Numbered from the stretch's first letter, positions 43,175 to 52,728 are shown. The stretch is DNA of 64,000 nucleotides from JBDXHU01 sp039989475 (GCA_039989475.1 JBDXHU010000002.1:186001-250000); one strand, 5' to 3'. A program made the numbers and translations. Notes: generated by a model not told the origin, from the sequence alone.

Positions 43175-44724
43175 TCGGCAAACTGCCGTCGCATGATCGG
43201 GCTGTTGAGGGCTTGCCAGAGAAATTTCGGCCACATGTCCCAGCGCCCGGCGGTGGTTTCTACCTCAGCCAGCAGTTCATCCAGCGCCGCGCGGTCATAG
43301 ACTGCGCCGGCGAGCACCACGCTCTCGATCGAGCGCACAGCTCGAATATCATCCAATGGGTTTTCTTGTAGCAGGACCATGTCAGCCCTGGCGCCGACCT
43401 GAATACTGCCTGCCTTGCCTTCAAGTCCCAGGAAGCGGGCAGGTTCCACGGTCGCCGCCCGTAGCGCCTCCAGTGGAGACAGGCCGGCTGCGACCAGGTG
43501 ATCCAGTTCATCGTGCAGGGAGCTGCCCGGGAATACGAAGCTGTCCGGCGCATCGGTGCCAGCCAGGATGGTGACGCCGGCGGCATGGGCAATCCCTGTT
43601 TGCCTGATTCCGAAGCGATAGAATTCCCGATAACTTTCCTGTCCTCCTGGTCCGGCGCGGGCGCTCATGCCGTCAGCGTCACCCAGCCACAGTTGCTGCA
43701 GTGGCGCCGGGATGTAGCGCAGGCGCGGGTCGCTGCGAAATTCTGAGTCACTGGCGTAGGCATCAAGCTTACGCGTGGTATGTGTGGGCACCAGGGCGGT
43801 GCCCTTGCTTGCCATGGCGGCGTGTAAGGACTGGCACAGGCTGTCGCTGTGCTCGGCAATCATGCGTTGTCGCATGTCGTTGTTGTAGATCGCACGAACA
43901 CTGGAGCGCTGTCGCAGTTCGTCGATGGCGGGAAAACATTCCCAGATGAATAAAAAGGCATGCTCGATACTGCGCTGCCCTGCGGCCACCGCTTCCAGCC
44001 CTGATACCGCAAGAGGTTTGTGGCCGGCGAGGTACAGGCCGTTGGCCGACGCCGCCTGTGCCAGGGCGAGGTAAGACTCGCGCGACAAGGAGGAATAGGG
44101 CTTTATGAAGTCGAGGCCTCGCGCGCGGTCGAAGGCGGCGCGCTGGCGTGCGCCGTCGGCATCGGCCGCGCCCAGGGCGGGATTGAAGCCGGCGGGAATT
44201 TCCGCTCCGCCGTCGACGGGCAAACTGGTAACCACATCGTAACGCGGTGTTACTTTTGCCGCGGCATCGGCGGCAAGGTTCCAGGCACGTTTGTCGTCGA
44301 CGCAGGCAAGCCAGGGATCCTCTGCGCCCAGACAGCCGCCCATGTCGCGCACGGCGGTGACGCCCGCCGCAATATACAGCGGATGATGCAATACCGGGGA
44401 TAATTTGAGGCTGTGCACGTGCATGTCGAACAGGCCGGGTATCAGATAAGCGCCACCGGCATCCAGTTGTTGTGCTGCAGTGTTTTGATCGAGCCTGGGA
44501 CCCACCGCAGTGATGATGCCGTCGCGCACCATTACCTGGGTATCGGCTGCAATCAAGCCACTTTCGAGATCGACCAGTTGCGCGTTGCTGATCAGCAGGC
44601 TGTCAGCTCGACTGACGGCCGCGGGCAGCGGTACCGGTCGTGAAATGCCAAGCCATGCCAGCGCAAACAGTGCCAGGCTCAGCAGTAGCAGCGCCTTGAA
44701 TAGCTGTTTCAGAAATTTACGCAT
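43171..44724 (-). CDS. Membrane-anchored/exported amidohydrolase
   Basis: A 517-residue amidohydrolase with an N-terminal hydrophobic segment (LFKALLLLSLALFALAWLGI) that may serve as signal or anchor. Family residues include FDMHVHSLKL (HxH), the LDFIKPYSSL Lys, GHKPL and SIEHAFLF His, and the late Asp in LAGTDAPDS. It resembles imidazolonepropionase-like amidohydrolases and shares the overall plan of the enzyme encoded at 40146-41444, but the two are diverged and not a recent duplication. The substrate is unknown. A CDF exporter gene lies 21 bp upstream on the same strand. Confidence 0.84.
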   Translation of the reverse strand: MRKFLKQLFKALLLLSLALFALAWLGISRPVPLPAAVSRADSLLISNAQLVDLESGLIAADTQVMVRDGIITAVGPRLDQNTAAQQLDAGGAYLIPGLFDMHVHSLKLSPVLHHPLYIAAGVTAVRDMGGCLGAEDPWLACVDDKRAWNLAADAAAKVTPRYDVVTSLPVDGGAEIPAGFNPALGAADADGARQRAAFDRARGLDFIKPYSSLSRESYLALAQAASANGLYLAGHKPLAVSGLEAVAAGQRSIEHAFLFIWECFPAIDELRQRSSVRAIYNNDMRQRMIAEHSDSLCQSLHAAMASKGTALVPTHTTRKLDAYASDSEFRSDPRLRYIPAPLQQLWLGDADGMSARAGPGGQESYREFYRFGIRQTGIAHAAGVTILAGTDAPDSFVFPGSSLHDELDHLVAAGLSPLEALRAATVEPARFLGLEGKAGSIQVGARADMVLLQENPLDDIRAVRSIESVVLAGAVYDRAALDELLAEVETTAGRWDMWPKFLWQALNSPIMRRQFAD

Positions 44725-44745
44725 GCATTGCTTCCGTCTTCAAAA

Positions 44746-45663
44746 TCAGGGGGTTTCCCGGTGTATTTCCAGTGATACGTGCTCCAGCCCCAGTGCCTCT
44801 GGCAGCCTGGCCTTGTAGTATTCCGGGGTGTGCGGGTTGCCGCTAACCAGCACCGCGATTACGGCGTGTATATTCGGCCCAATGCACCAGACATGCAGGT
44901 CGGCGACGCGGGTCTCCGCGTCCTCCAGTGCGGCCCTGACTTTCGCCTGGACATCTGCCGGTGCTTGCCGGTCAAGTAACACCCCGCCGCTGATGCGCAG
45001 CAGGCCGACGGACCAGCGGGCTACCAGGATCGAGCCAATAATGCCCATGGTGGGGTCCATCCAGGCGTAACCCAGGTACTTTGCACCGAGCAGGGCGAAG
45101 ATGGCCAACAGCGAGGTCAGGGCGTCGGCCATTACGTGCAGGTAAGCGGAGCGCAGGTTGTGATCGCCGTCGTGATGGTGGTCCTCGTGGCTGTGACCAC
45201 CACCGCCCAGGATCCATACCGAGAGCCCGTTAACAAGCAGTCCAAGCACAGAAACAAGTATGGCCTGGTCCAAGGCGATGGTAACCGGCACAAACAAGCG
45301 CTTTACGCTCTCTATGGCCATGATCAGGGCAAACACGGCCAGTAGTATGGCTCCCGTGAAGCCGCCCAGCGCATTGACCTTGCCGGTGCCAAAGCTGTAG
45401 TTCGGATTGTGCGCATTGCGCCGTGCATAGATATAGGCAAAGGCCGTAATGGCCAGGGCGGTGGCGTGTGAGGCCATGTGTAGGCCATCGGCCAGCAGCG
45501 CCATGGAGCCATAGACAAGACCGGCGATAATCTCGACGATCATCATGCTTGCGGTCAGCGCTATAACCCAGATGGTTCGACGCTCGCCGGGTTTGACCTG
45601 GTCCTGGCCGAAAGCGTGGCGATGCGGCTGGTGGTCTGGATGCTGGTCTGTGTCTGGCTGCAT
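44746..45663 (-). CDS. CDF-family divalent metal exporter (DmeF/CzcD-like)
   Basis: A 305-residue cation diffusion facilitator with six transmembrane helices, expected to export Co, Ni or Zn by proton antiport. Helix 2 carries MALLADGLHMASH and helix 5 YLHVMADALTS, giving the HxxxD/DxxxD-type metal site. A His-rich loop GGGHSHEDHHHDGDHN joins helices 4 and 5, and the N-terminus is also His-rich (HPDHQPHRHAFG), as in DmeF. The cytoplasmic domain shows VADLHVWCIG. The ATG at 45663 has GGAGG upstream; another at 45681 lacks a ribosome site. Confidence 0.88.
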   Translation of the reverse strand: MQPDTDQHPDHQPHRHAFGQDQVKPGERRTIWVIALTASMMIVEIIAGLVYGSMALLADGLHMASHATALAITAFAYIYARRNAHNPNYSFGTGKVNALGGFTGAILLAVFALIMAIESVKRLFVPVTIALDQAILVSVLGLLVNGLSVWILGGGGHSHEDHHHDGDHNLRSAYLHVMADALTSLLAIFALLGAKYLGYAWMDPTMGIIGSILVARWSVGLLRISGGVLLDRQAPADVQAKVRAALEDAETRVADLHVWCIGPNIHAVIAVLVSGNPHTPEYYKARLPEALGLEHVSLEIHRETP

Positions 45664-45747
45664 GTGGCCTCCTGCGCCCATTAAATAACCCGGTCTGTCA
45701 CCAGATCAAGTCCTCAATATTGCACCGGCTCACTTTTTCTGGCCATT

Positions 45748-45764
45748 AATCGATATAATCGATT
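45748..45764. promoter_or_regulatory. Inverted repeat AATCGAT-ATA-ATCGATT between divergent genes
   Basis: A perfect 7-bp inverted repeat with a 3-bp centre, overlapping a TATAAT (45754-45759) on the plus strand. A TTGTTT-N17-TATATC pair on the minus strand would drive the CDF gene and also overlaps the repeat. A second TATAAT is at 45766-45771. A regulator binding here would affect the exporter and the peroxiredoxin fusion together. The binder is unknown. Confidence 0.55.
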
Positions 45765-45851
45765 ATATAATGCGAAACAATTCATTTTATAGATAGGTGC
45801 TAATTCCCCATACTACTCGTGTTTTCAAAAACCACACACAAGGAGTAGGCA

Positions 45852-46595
45852 ATGTTTGAGAGTCGTGAAGGTCAGCGTGTACCGCAGGTCAGCTTTAAGA
45901 CGCGGGTGGGCAGTGACTGGGTAGAGCAAGGCAGTGAGTCAATTTTCGCCGGCAAGACGGTCGTCGTATTTTCCCTGCCAGGGGCATTCACGCCTACCTG
46001 TTCCTCCAGCCATGTGCCGCGCTACAACGAGTTGGCCGGCGTATTCAAGACCAATGGCGTGGACGAGATTATCTGTATTTCCGTCAATGACGCCTTCGTG
46101 ATGAATGAATGGAAAGCACAGCAGGACGCCGACAATATCAGCTTCCTGCCCGACGGATCAGGCGACTTTACCCGCGGCATGGGCATGTTGGTCAGCCGTG
46201 ATGATCTCGGCTTTGGCCCTCGCTCCTGGCGCTATTCGATGCTGGTAAAAGACGGCGTGATTAAGAAGATGTTCATCGAACCGCAGGAGCCTGGTGACCC
46301 CTTTCATGTTTCCGATGCCGATACCATGCTGGCAGAGGTGGCGCCTGGTGCCGCGGCGCCGCTTGATGTTGTGGTCATGACGCGTAGCGGTTGCGGCCAC
46401 TGCAGCCGCGCCAAGATCCAGCTGCGTGAGCACGGTCTGGATTACGATGAGCTGGAGCTGCATAAGCACTACCCACACCGGGCCCTGCGTGCAATGTCGG
46501 GTGGTGATACCTTCCCCCAGGTGTTCATCAATGGCGAACACATCGGTGGTGCCGATGAGCTGGAAGCCTGGCTGGGTCAGCGCGCCGCCGCTTGA
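45852..46595 (+). CDS. Peroxiredoxin-glutaredoxin fusion (hybrid Prx5)
   Basis: A 247-residue hybrid peroxidase. Residues 1-165 are a Prx5-type domain with the peroxidatic Cys50 in [16 protein letters not shown]. Residues 170-247 are a glutaredoxin domain with the CGHC centre (Cys181, Cys184) and the glutathione-binding [14 protein letters not shown]. Such fusions, as in Haemophilus and Chromatium, reduce peroxides with glutathione without a separate glutaredoxin. The ATG follows AAGGAG. It is divergent from a metal exporter; the shared gap holds an inverted repeat. Confidence 0.93.
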   Translation: MFESREGQRVPQVSFKTRVGSDWVEQGSESIFAGKTVVVFSLPGAFTPTCSSSHVPRYNELAGVFKTNGVDEIICISVNDAFVMNEWKAQQDADNISFLPDGSGDFTRGMGMLVSRDDLGFGPRSWRYSMLVKDGVIKKMFIEPQEPGDPFHVSDADTMLAEVAPGAAAPLDVVVMTRSGCGHCSRAKIQLREHGLDYDELELHKHYPHRALRAMSGGDTFPQVFINGEHIGGADELEAWLGQRAAA

Positions 46596-46708
46596 TTCAG
46601 TAGCTTGTTGATCGACGTCGCGGCCTGGCAGCAAGGTCGCGACGTCTATCATTGCGTCGTGTCGTTTGTGGTGCTGTAATGCGCGCTGCGTTCAAAAAGA
46701 GAATACTG

Positions 46709-49249
46709 ATGCCAAGCCGTTTCAAGATTGGGCTGCTGTGCCTTGTCACCCTGATTTCGCTGGCAGGCTGTGAGTCTGCTGAAGTTCCCGCCCTCGACCC
46801 TGACAACCCGACCTTCGATGCGGTGATCGCTAACAGCGACCATTTCCCAGGCTTGATTGACAGTTACCGGGTCAAGGACAGCGGGGCGCTTTATATGCGC
46901 TTCAAACCAGAGCACCTGGAGCGCGACTACCTGTATTTTGGCACCTTCCTCGATGGCAACTCGGCCACCAATACCCAGCGCGGTATCTTCGGTAGTCATC
47001 GTGTGTTGCGATTGCGTCGCGATTTTCAGGTCCTGGAAGTCCAGCAGCTGAACACGCGTTTTTTCTTCGACCCGGACAGTGCCCTGGCACGTTCAGCCGA
47101 GGCTAACTTGCCGCCGACGGTGCTGGCAGTGGCGGATATCGTTGACGAAAACGACGCTGGGGAATTGTTGGTGCACATGGGGCCCATCTTTCTCGATGAG
47201 TCATTGCAGCAAATAAAACCGGCCGCCGACCCTGAGGCCGACCCCAAGGCGGAATTTGTGTTGGGCGAGCTCAGTGAAACTCGCTCCAGCCTCCAGCAGG
47301 TGAAGGCCTACCCGGAGAACATCGACCTGATCGTTAATTACGTCTATGAAAACCCGGCGCCACTGGTGCGGGCAGATGCCGCCGTGACCGACAGCCGTTT
47401 TGTCAGTGTAAGGCTGCAACACACCCTGATCCCCGCCCCCGAAGAAGATTTCAAGCCGCGCTTCGCTGACGCACGGCTCGGTTATTTTGCCGAGCAGGTC
47501 ACCGATATGACCTCTTACGCGGTGGCGCCCTGGCGCGACCCCATCGACCGCTGGAAGCTGGTCAAGAAAGAGCCCGGGGCAGCGCTCTCGGAGCCTGTAG
47601 AGCCGATCTTGTTCTGGCTGGAGAACACCACGCCGGAGGCTTATCGCGACACGGTGCGAGAGGCGGTGCTGGTATGGAACCAGGCCTTCGAGAGCGCCGG
47701 TTTCAAGGATGCGATTGAGGTCAGGATTCAACCGGATGATGCCGAATGGGATGCCGGCGACCTGCGCTACAACGTACTGCGTTGGACCTCTTCCAGCGAA
47801 TCGACCTGGGGTGGCTACGGGCCGTCCTGGCCCGATCCGCGCACCGGCCAGATTCTCGGTGCTGATATCATGTTGGAGTTCGGTTGGATTACCAGTCATC
47901 TGCGCTCGGATCAGCTGTTTGAGCAGGCCATGTTGCCGGCCCTCGATGCAGCCCCGCTGCGGTCCCGGCTGTGCCTGGCCGGCGACCATATGAAGTCCCA
48001 GTTAATGTTGGGCCGTAGCCTGCTGGGGGTAAAGCCTGGCAGTGCGGAGGATTCCGAGTTAGTGCGCCAGTCGCTGTACGACCTGGTCAGCCACGAGGTG
48101 GGTCATACCCTGGGGCTTAACCATAACTTTCGTGCCAGCCAATTGTTGACCCCGGAGCAATTGGCTCAGCCCGAGGTAGTGGCGGAGCAGGGCGTGGCGA
48201 GCTCGGTCATGGACTACCTGGCCATCAACTTTGCACCTCTGGGCGCTGAACAGGCAGCCTATTATCCGACAAGCCCGGGCCCCTATGATCACTGGGTTAT
48301 CGAGTATGGTTATTCGGAAGCCCTGGCAGACCCTGTGGCGGAAGAGGCGCGCCTGCAGGCGATTTTGCAGCGCTCCACAGAGGCGGAGATGGGTTTTGGT
48401 CTTGATGCTGACGTCATGGCAAGCTCGGGTTCAGGTATTGACCCGCGGGTGATGTTGTTCGACCAGAGCAGTGACCCGCTGCGCTATGCCAGCGATCGCC
48501 TGGCCTTGATTGATTCGGTCGGCGCCAGTCTGTTGCAGCGATACCAGGCCGCTGGCGAGAGTTGGCAGGCGTTGTACGATGCCTACCTCAGCTTGACCAG
48601 CGAGCAGGCGAGACAGTTTTGGGTGGCTTCACGCTGGGTTGGAGGGCTCTATGTTGAGCGGGCGGTGCAGGAGCAGCCCGGCGCCACTGAGCCACTGCGA
48701 CCGGTTGAATTGGAGCGTCAGCAACAGGCCATGACATTGTTTCGCGAGCAACTGTTTGCCCCGGATGCATTGCGCTGGCAGGCCGAGTTGTATCGGCACT
48801 TGCAGCGCCAGCGCCGTGGCAACAACCACTGGAATCAGCCCCAGGACCCGCAACTGCATGCACGCGTGCTGGCGACACAGCAAGGGGTATTAGCGCATCT
48901 GCTGCACCCGGTCGTACAAACGCGTATCAGCGACAGCGCCCTTTACGGTAACGAGTATTCCCTGTCACAGATGATGAGCGATTTGAATGTGGCAATATTT
49001 GCTTCCGATAGCCGAGGCCCGGTCAACAGCATGCGCCAGCAATTACAGCGCGACTATGTGGAGCGCTTGTTACTGATAGTAGACCCTGCACAGAACGCGG
49101 ACTATGACTACCTGAGTCGCAATGCGGCCCTGTACCAGTTGCAGCAGATCAGCTCGCAATTGGTATTGGCGGCAGACGATACGTCGACGCGAGCGCATCG
49201 GGCGGCGTTGAAGCATCGTATTGAGACAGGACTGAAGCCCGCGGCATGA
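46709..49249 (+). CDS. Large lipoprotein zinc metalloprotease (metzincin, DUF5117/DUF4953-type)
   Basis: An 846-residue exported protein. The signal peptide FKIGLLCLVTLISLAGCES has a lipobox ending at Cys. The metzincin site is HEVGHTLGLNHNF (His462, Glu463, His466, His472), followed by the Met-turn in SSVMDYL. The N-terminal 300 residues fit DUF5117 (VLRLRRDFQVLEVQQLNTRFF, RLGYFAEQVTDM). In-frame ATGs exist at 46679 and, with a non-ATG, 46652; the ATG at 46709 gives the best signal peptide and has GAGA upstream. Relatives are secreted or outer-membrane-linked zinc proteases of unknown substrate in marine and gliding bacteria. Confidence 0.88.
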   Translation: MPSRFKIGLLCLVTLISLAGCESAEVPALDPDNPTFDAVIANSDHFPGLIDSYRVKDSGALYMRFKPEHLERDYLYFGTFLDGNSATNTQRGIFGSHRVLRLRRDFQVLEVQQLNTRFFFDPDSALARSAEANLPPTVLAVADIVDENDAGELLVHMGPIFLDESLQQIKPAADPEADPKAEFVLGELSETRSSLQQVKAYPENIDLIVNYVYENPAPLVRADAAVTDSRFVSVRLQHTLIPAPEEDFKPRFADARLGYFAEQVTDMTSYAVAPWRDPIDRWKLVKKEPGAALSEPVEPILFWLENTTPEAYRDTVREAVLVWNQAFESAGFKDAIEVRIQPDDAEWDAGDLRYNVLRWTSSSESTWGGYGPSWPDPRTGQILGADIMLEFGWITSHLRSDQLFEQAMLPALDAAPLRSRLCLAGDHMKSQLMLGRSLLGVKPGSAEDSELVRQSLYDLVSHEVGHTLGLNHNFRASQLLTPEQLAQPEVVAEQGVASSVMDYLAINFAPLGAEQAAYYPTSPGPYDHWVIEYGYSEALADPVAEEARLQAILQRSTEAEMGFGLDADVMASSGSGIDPRVMLFDQSSDPLRYASDRLALIDSVGASLLQRYQAAGESWQALYDAYLSLTSEQARQFWVASRWVGGLYVERAVQEQPGATEPLRPVELERQQQAMTLFREQLFAPDALRWQAELYRHLQRQRRGNNHWNQPQDPQLHARVLATQQGVLAHLLHPVVQTRISDSALYGNEYSLSQMMSDLNVAIFASDSRGPVNSMRQQLQRDYVERLLLIVDPAQNADYDYLSRNAALYQLQQISSQLVLAADDTSTRAHRAALKHRIETGLKPAA

Positions 49250-49402
49250 GCTGAGCTTTGACTATGCTGCTTGTTGTTGAAAAAAAAGTGCCTTCCGTGG
49301 CGCAGTCCTCACTCCATGAGGAATCAACAAGGAGCACGACCCATTGCTGGGTATCTGCAAGCGTGCATTGGTATTCTCTCAAGTGTACAGTTAAAGACAA
49401 TT

Positions 49403-49458
49403 GGACTATCGTTTTAGGCCAAAAGATTAGGCACTCGACCCTGGTAAATAAGTAAAAT
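49403..49458 (+). promoter_or_regulatory. Promoter of the response-regulator gene with GACTA/TTTAGGCCA boxes
   Basis: GGACTA at 49403, TTTAGGCCA at 49413-49421, and a -10 TAAAAT at 49453-49458, exactly 40 bp from the start of the second box. No good -35 is visible, as expected for an activated promoter. The GTG is 41 bp after the -10. The same design recurs at two other sites (52125-52184, 53780-53839). The rest of the 244-bp gap (49250-49402) shows no gene. Confidence 0.65.
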
Positions 49459-49493
49459 AAGCCGGGCCACACGCGGTAACGGATGTATTCATT

Positions 49494-50153
49494 GTGCATG
49501 TATTGTTGATCGATGATCACGAGATGTTTCGGCAGGGTATGAAGTACCTGCTGTCTGACCTCAACGAAAGCCTGGAATTCAGTGATGCTGGCAATTGCGA
49601 GCAGGCCCTGGCGGCCTTGAATGGAGCCAGTATCGACCTGGCCTTGCTGGATCTGAATATGCCAGGGTCCCACGGCCTGACTGCCCTTCGGCAAATCAAG
49701 AATGAGTTTCCCGCAGTGCCATTGGCGGTGCTGTCAGGTATGGACGATCCCGACCTGATCCGCGACGCAATTGACGAGGGCGCCTCGGGGTTTGTGCCCA
49801 AGGCTTCCAGCTCTGAAGTGCTGGTGGCCGCTCTTAAACTGATACTGGCCGGTGGTGTTTACCTGCCGCAAGCGGCACTGGACTCAACAGGAGAGCGCAG
49901 GCAGCCACATGAGGGCGAGGCGGGCGGACAACTGCGCTCCGATCTGCTATCAGAGCGGCAGACGGATGTACTGATGAAAGCCATCCAGGGCAAACCAAAC
50001 AAGGTGATCGCACGGGAGATGAACATCGCTGAGGGTACGGTGAAAACGCACCTGTCAGCAGCATTCAAGGCTCTGGGTGTGCACAATCGGACCGAGGCAG
50101 TATTTGCCGCTGCCAAGCTGGGTCTGAGGCCCTTGCATCCCGATCACATCTGA
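49494..50153 (+). CDS. LuxR/NarL-type response regulator
   Basis: A 219-residue two-component response regulator. The receiver has the acid pair DDH (residues 7-9), the phospho-acceptor Asp53 in LALLDLNMPG, and the Lys of FVPKASS. The C-terminal LuxR helix-turn-helix spans about 150-210 (LSERQTDVLMKAIQGKPNKVIAREMNIAEGTVKTHLSAAFKAL). The start is GTG at 49494. A hybrid histidine kinase is encoded convergently, with a 158-bp gap (50154-50311) in which I see nothing certain. It may bind the GACTA/TTTAGGCCA boxes found before its own gene and two others. Confidence 0.9.
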   Translation: MHVLLIDDHEMFRQGMKYLLSDLNESLEFSDAGNCEQALAALNGASIDLALLDLNMPGSHGLTALRQIKNEFPAVPLAVLSGMDDPDLIRDAIDEGASGFVPKASSSEVLVAALKLILAGGVYLPQAALDSTGERRQPHEGEAGGQLRSDLLSERQTDVLMKAIQGKPNKVIAREMNIAEGTVKTHLSAAFKALGVHNRTEAVFAAAKLGLRPLHPDHI

Positions 50154-50311
50154 CCGATAGCTGCCACTCACCACCTTCATCACGCTCCACTTCGAGTACA
50201 GCAAAGCCATCGGCGTCAGGTTCGCGGTCCGGATTGGGCGACGGTCCCAACTCAGTTAGTGGCGCCTCAAGTCCTTCTGCTATCCACGCCGTTCCCTGGT
50301 CGCTTATTGCG

Positions 50312-52051
50312 CTAGTTCCGAATATGGCAGGCCAGCGAAATCGCATCTTTCAGTGGATCAACCAGTACTGGCTTATTCAACACCGGCACGCCCGCGGCCT
50401 TGGCTTCCAGTAGCCGGTCCGGGGCGGTGTCACCACTGATAATAATGGCCGGCAAGCCCGGATAAATATGGCGCAGGCGATCAATGGTGTTGAGCCCGCA
50501 GTCGTGATCACGCAGCCGGAAATCGACCAGGGCCAGGTCGGGTTTATCGGTGGTCGCCGCCGATACTGCTGCGCTTGTGCTGCCGGCGGTATTCACAATA
50601 CAACCCAGAACTTCCAGTAGTACTTTCATACCATCGCGCACAGTGGATTCATCGTCGACCACCAGTATCCTGAGATCATCCAGTGAATTGTAAGGCTGTG
50701 GCTCGCTGCTCACGTCGGATTGTTTCTCGGGATCGGCGAGCACGAGGAGCTTGAAGCGGGTGCCCCAACCGGGCTCAGACTCAAACTTCATGTCCAGGCC
50801 TAACAGATAGGACAGCCGCTGCACGATGGCCAGGCCAAGACCCAGGCCTTTACTCCGGTCACGCTCAGGGTTCTCAAGTTGGTAGAACTCTTCAAAGACT
50901 TTGTTTTGCTCCTCGCTGGGTATGCCAACACCGGTATCGGCCAGGCTCAGCTCCCAGTGCTGGTCCTTGTGCACAACAGCCATTTGCACGGTGCAATCGC
51001 TATTGTGACTGATGGAGTTGGTCAGCAGGTTGCGAACAATCCGCTCTAGCAGGGCGGGGTCGGTGTTCACTATAGCGTCTGGTGGGCAGTCCAGCTTGAT
51101 TTTGATGTCGCGATCTAGCGCCGGATTTAAGAATTCGTTTTGCATGCGCTGGAGAAAGTCGCTGAGGCTGAAACGTGATTTCCTGACCTTGACGATGCCG
51201 GCATCAAGCTTGGATATGTCTAGCAGCGCATCTAATTGATAGGCCAGGGCCTTTACCGCGGTATCGATGTTCTCAGCGATATGTCTGGCCCGTGGGTCCA
51301 GCTCACGCATGCCCAATGCAGCGCTGAACAGGGATAAAGTGTGTATCGGTTGGCGCAGGTCGTGGCTTGCTGCGGCGAGAAAGCGGGTTTTGGCGTTACC
51401 GGCGGCTTCAGCCTGCACCAGCGCAGCAGCCAGCCGCTCGCGGTTATCAAAGGACTCTTTAAACATCCGGAAAATTCGCTGGGAAATGGCATACAGGGTG
51501 ATGGTGTAGGAGAAACCCACCAGTGCCACAAGGTAGGCCAGGCTGCCACCTGGGCCGGCCAGGCCGCTCCAGCACCACATCGTGAACAGGGGAACCAGAC
51601 CCAGCAGCAAGTGCGCCAGGGCGAAGGGTCTGAAGCCCATGGCGGTGATAATGGAGGCGACCCCCATGCCGATGAACAGCATTGACTGAACAGCGGCCTG
51701 GAAGGGTGTGAACAAGGGAAAGAATATCAGGGAAACGCTGTGCAGGATTGTGTTGAGGACATTCACCAGGGCGGCGGTGCGCAACATGGCACCTGGCTCC
51801 AGGTGAGTCTTCTGCGGCAGAGAGCGGATAATCACAGCTCGTGCCACCTGCATCAGCACCACCGCGCCTAGCCAGATGCCCCATAGCCAGAGCAGGTCCG
51901 GGGCCTGCTGCAGTGCCATGAACGCGATGATAGCCATGGATACGATGACAGTGACGGGCGAGAAACTGACCTGGTTAGACAGTAGCCTCAGCAACTCTTC
52001 TTCGAAGCCAGGAAACTTGGATTTTTGCAAAGGGAAGGCTACCGCAGGCAT
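50312..52051 (-). CDS. Hybrid membrane histidine kinase with C-terminal receiver
   Basis: A 579-residue kinase. About six transmembrane helices fill residues 25-195 (VTVIVSMAIIAFMAL, LWGIWLGAVVLMQVA, SLAYLVALVGFSYTITLYAI). Next come a HisKA domain with H-box AASHDLRQPIHTLSLFSAAL, an HATPase with N-box RNLLTNSISHNS and G-boxes LADTGVGIPS and KGLGLGLAIVQRL, and a receiver domain with LRILVVDDES and the phospho-Asp in LALVDFRLRD. The ATG at 52051 has AAGGTG upstream. No periplasmic sensor loop of size is seen, so the signal probably lies in the membrane. It is convergent with the response regulator, its likely partner. Confidence 0.9.
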   Translation of the reverse strand: MPAVAFPLQKSKFPGFEEELLRLLSNQVSFSPVTVIVSMAIIAFMALQQAPDLLWLWGIWLGAVVLMQVARAVIIRSLPQKTHLEPGAMLRTAALVNVLNTILHSVSLIFFPLFTPFQAAVQSMLFIGMGVASIITAMGFRPFALAHLLLGLVPLFTMWCWSGLAGPGGSLAYLVALVGFSYTITLYAISQRIFRMFKESFDNRERLAAALVQAEAAGNAKTRFLAAASHDLRQPIHTLSLFSAALGMRELDPRARHIAENIDTAVKALAYQLDALLDISKLDAGIVKVRKSRFSLSDFLQRMQNEFLNPALDRDIKIKLDCPPDAIVNTDPALLERIVRNLLTNSISHNSDCTVQMAVVHKDQHWELSLADTGVGIPSEEQNKVFEEFYQLENPERDRSKGLGLGLAIVQRLSYLLGLDMKFESEPGWGTRFKLLVLADPEKQSDVSSEPQPYNSLDDLRILVVDDESTVRDGMKVLLEVLGCIVNTAGSTSAAVSAATTDKPDLALVDFRLRDHDCGLNTIDRLRHIYPGLPAIIISGDTAPDRLLEAKAAGVPVLNKPVLVDPLKDAISLACHIRN

Positions 52052-52124
52052 ACAACACCTTATCAACTTAGTTCAAAGCGACGCTTATGCCAATACACCA
52101 TTCGGCTGGTCGCTTCATTTAGCC

Positions 52125-52184
52125 AGACTAAACTTTGGTTTAGGCCATTTGGTTGATTGTTATACGGTGGGCCCCGGCTACCAT
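52125..52184 (+). promoter_or_regulatory. Promoter of the lysozyme-nuclease unit with GACTA/TTTAGGCCA boxes
   Basis: AGACTA at 52125, TTTAGGCCA at 52139-52147, -35 TTGTTA (52157-52162), 16-bp spacer, -10 TACCAT (52179-52184). The distance from TTTAGGCCA to the -10 is 40 bp. The two boxes are joined by the palindrome CTAAAC-TTTG-GTTTAG (52128-52143). The lysozyme GTG is 37 bp beyond the -10. Confidence 0.65.
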
Positions 52185-52215
52185 TAGCTAATACCGTTTC
52201 TTACGGGCTCGTCAC

Positions 52216-52695
52216 GTGATCGACCGGGTAAAGCTCAAAAGCCAGCTGATAATTCATGAGGGCAACAGGCTGGAAGCCTATATTTGCCCTGGAGGGTGCC
52301 TCACGGTCGGGGTAGGGCGCAATGTTGAAGCCAACCCGGTAACCGCCGAAATTGGTCGCGACATCCTTGCAGTAGGCGATAAGGTTACTCAGGAAGAAGC
52401 CATGTTATTGCTTGATGCCGACCTGGCTCGCTATGAAGACGAAGTGCGTGCAGCCATTCCCTGTTTTGATCATCTCTCTGATACTCGCCAGAACGTATTG
52501 ATAGATATGGCCTTCAATATGGGCACCGCCGGCTTAATGAAGTTCAGGAAAATGCTGGCTGCCCTGGAAGCGGGAGAGTACTACAGGGCGTCCATGGAAA
52601 TGCAGGACAGCCGCTGGGCGCGACAGGTGCGAAGCCGCGCGGATCGCTTATCTGACATGATGGCTACCGGGGTGTCATTGGATAACATAGGCTAG
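52216..52695 (+). CDS. Phage-type lysozyme (GH24, T4 lysozyme/endolysin family)
   Basis: A 159-residue muramidase that cuts MurNAc-GlcNAc bonds. The catalytic triad follows the spacing E-8-(D/C)-5-T: Glu15 (HEG), Cys24 in place of the usual Asp, and Thr30 in GCLTVGVGRN. Cys is a known natural variant at this place. DMAFNMGTAGLMKFRKML and RWARQVRSRADRLSDMM are endolysin blocks. There is no signal peptide or SAR helix, so release to the wall would need membrane disruption. The start is GTG at 52216. No other phage gene is near. A nuclease gene follows 33 bp on, and the promoter has the boxes shared with the response-regulator gene. Confidence 0.9.
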   Translation: MIDRVKLKSQLIIHEGNRLEAYICPGGCLTVGVGRNVEANPVTAEIGRDILAVGDKVTQEEAMLLLDADLARYEDEVRAAIPCFDHLSDTRQNVLIDMAFNMGTAGLMKFRKMLAALEAGEYYRASMEMQDSRWARQVRSRADRLSDMMATGVSLDNIG

Positions 52696-52728
52696 ACCAG
52701 ATGTTCCCTTAGCAGAGGAGTCAGCGTT

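Noticed and set aside
40146..44724. Recent duplication of the two amidohydrolase genes
   Set aside because: They share only superfamily motifs and differ in length, leader type and most of their sequence.
49258..49455. A 65-residue plus-strand frame upstream of the response regulator
   Set aside because: It runs through the promoter boxes at 49403-49458 and has no ribosome site; the region is better read as regulatory.
50065..50346. A 93-residue minus-strand frame between the response regulator and the kinase
   Set aside because: It overlaps the ends of both confident genes, has no family motif, and its composition looks like out-of-frame translation.
52216..52695. The lysozyme as part of a resident prophage
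   Set aside because: No other phage gene, integrase or att-like duplication is visible in the flanks; neighbours are a nuclease and two-component genes.
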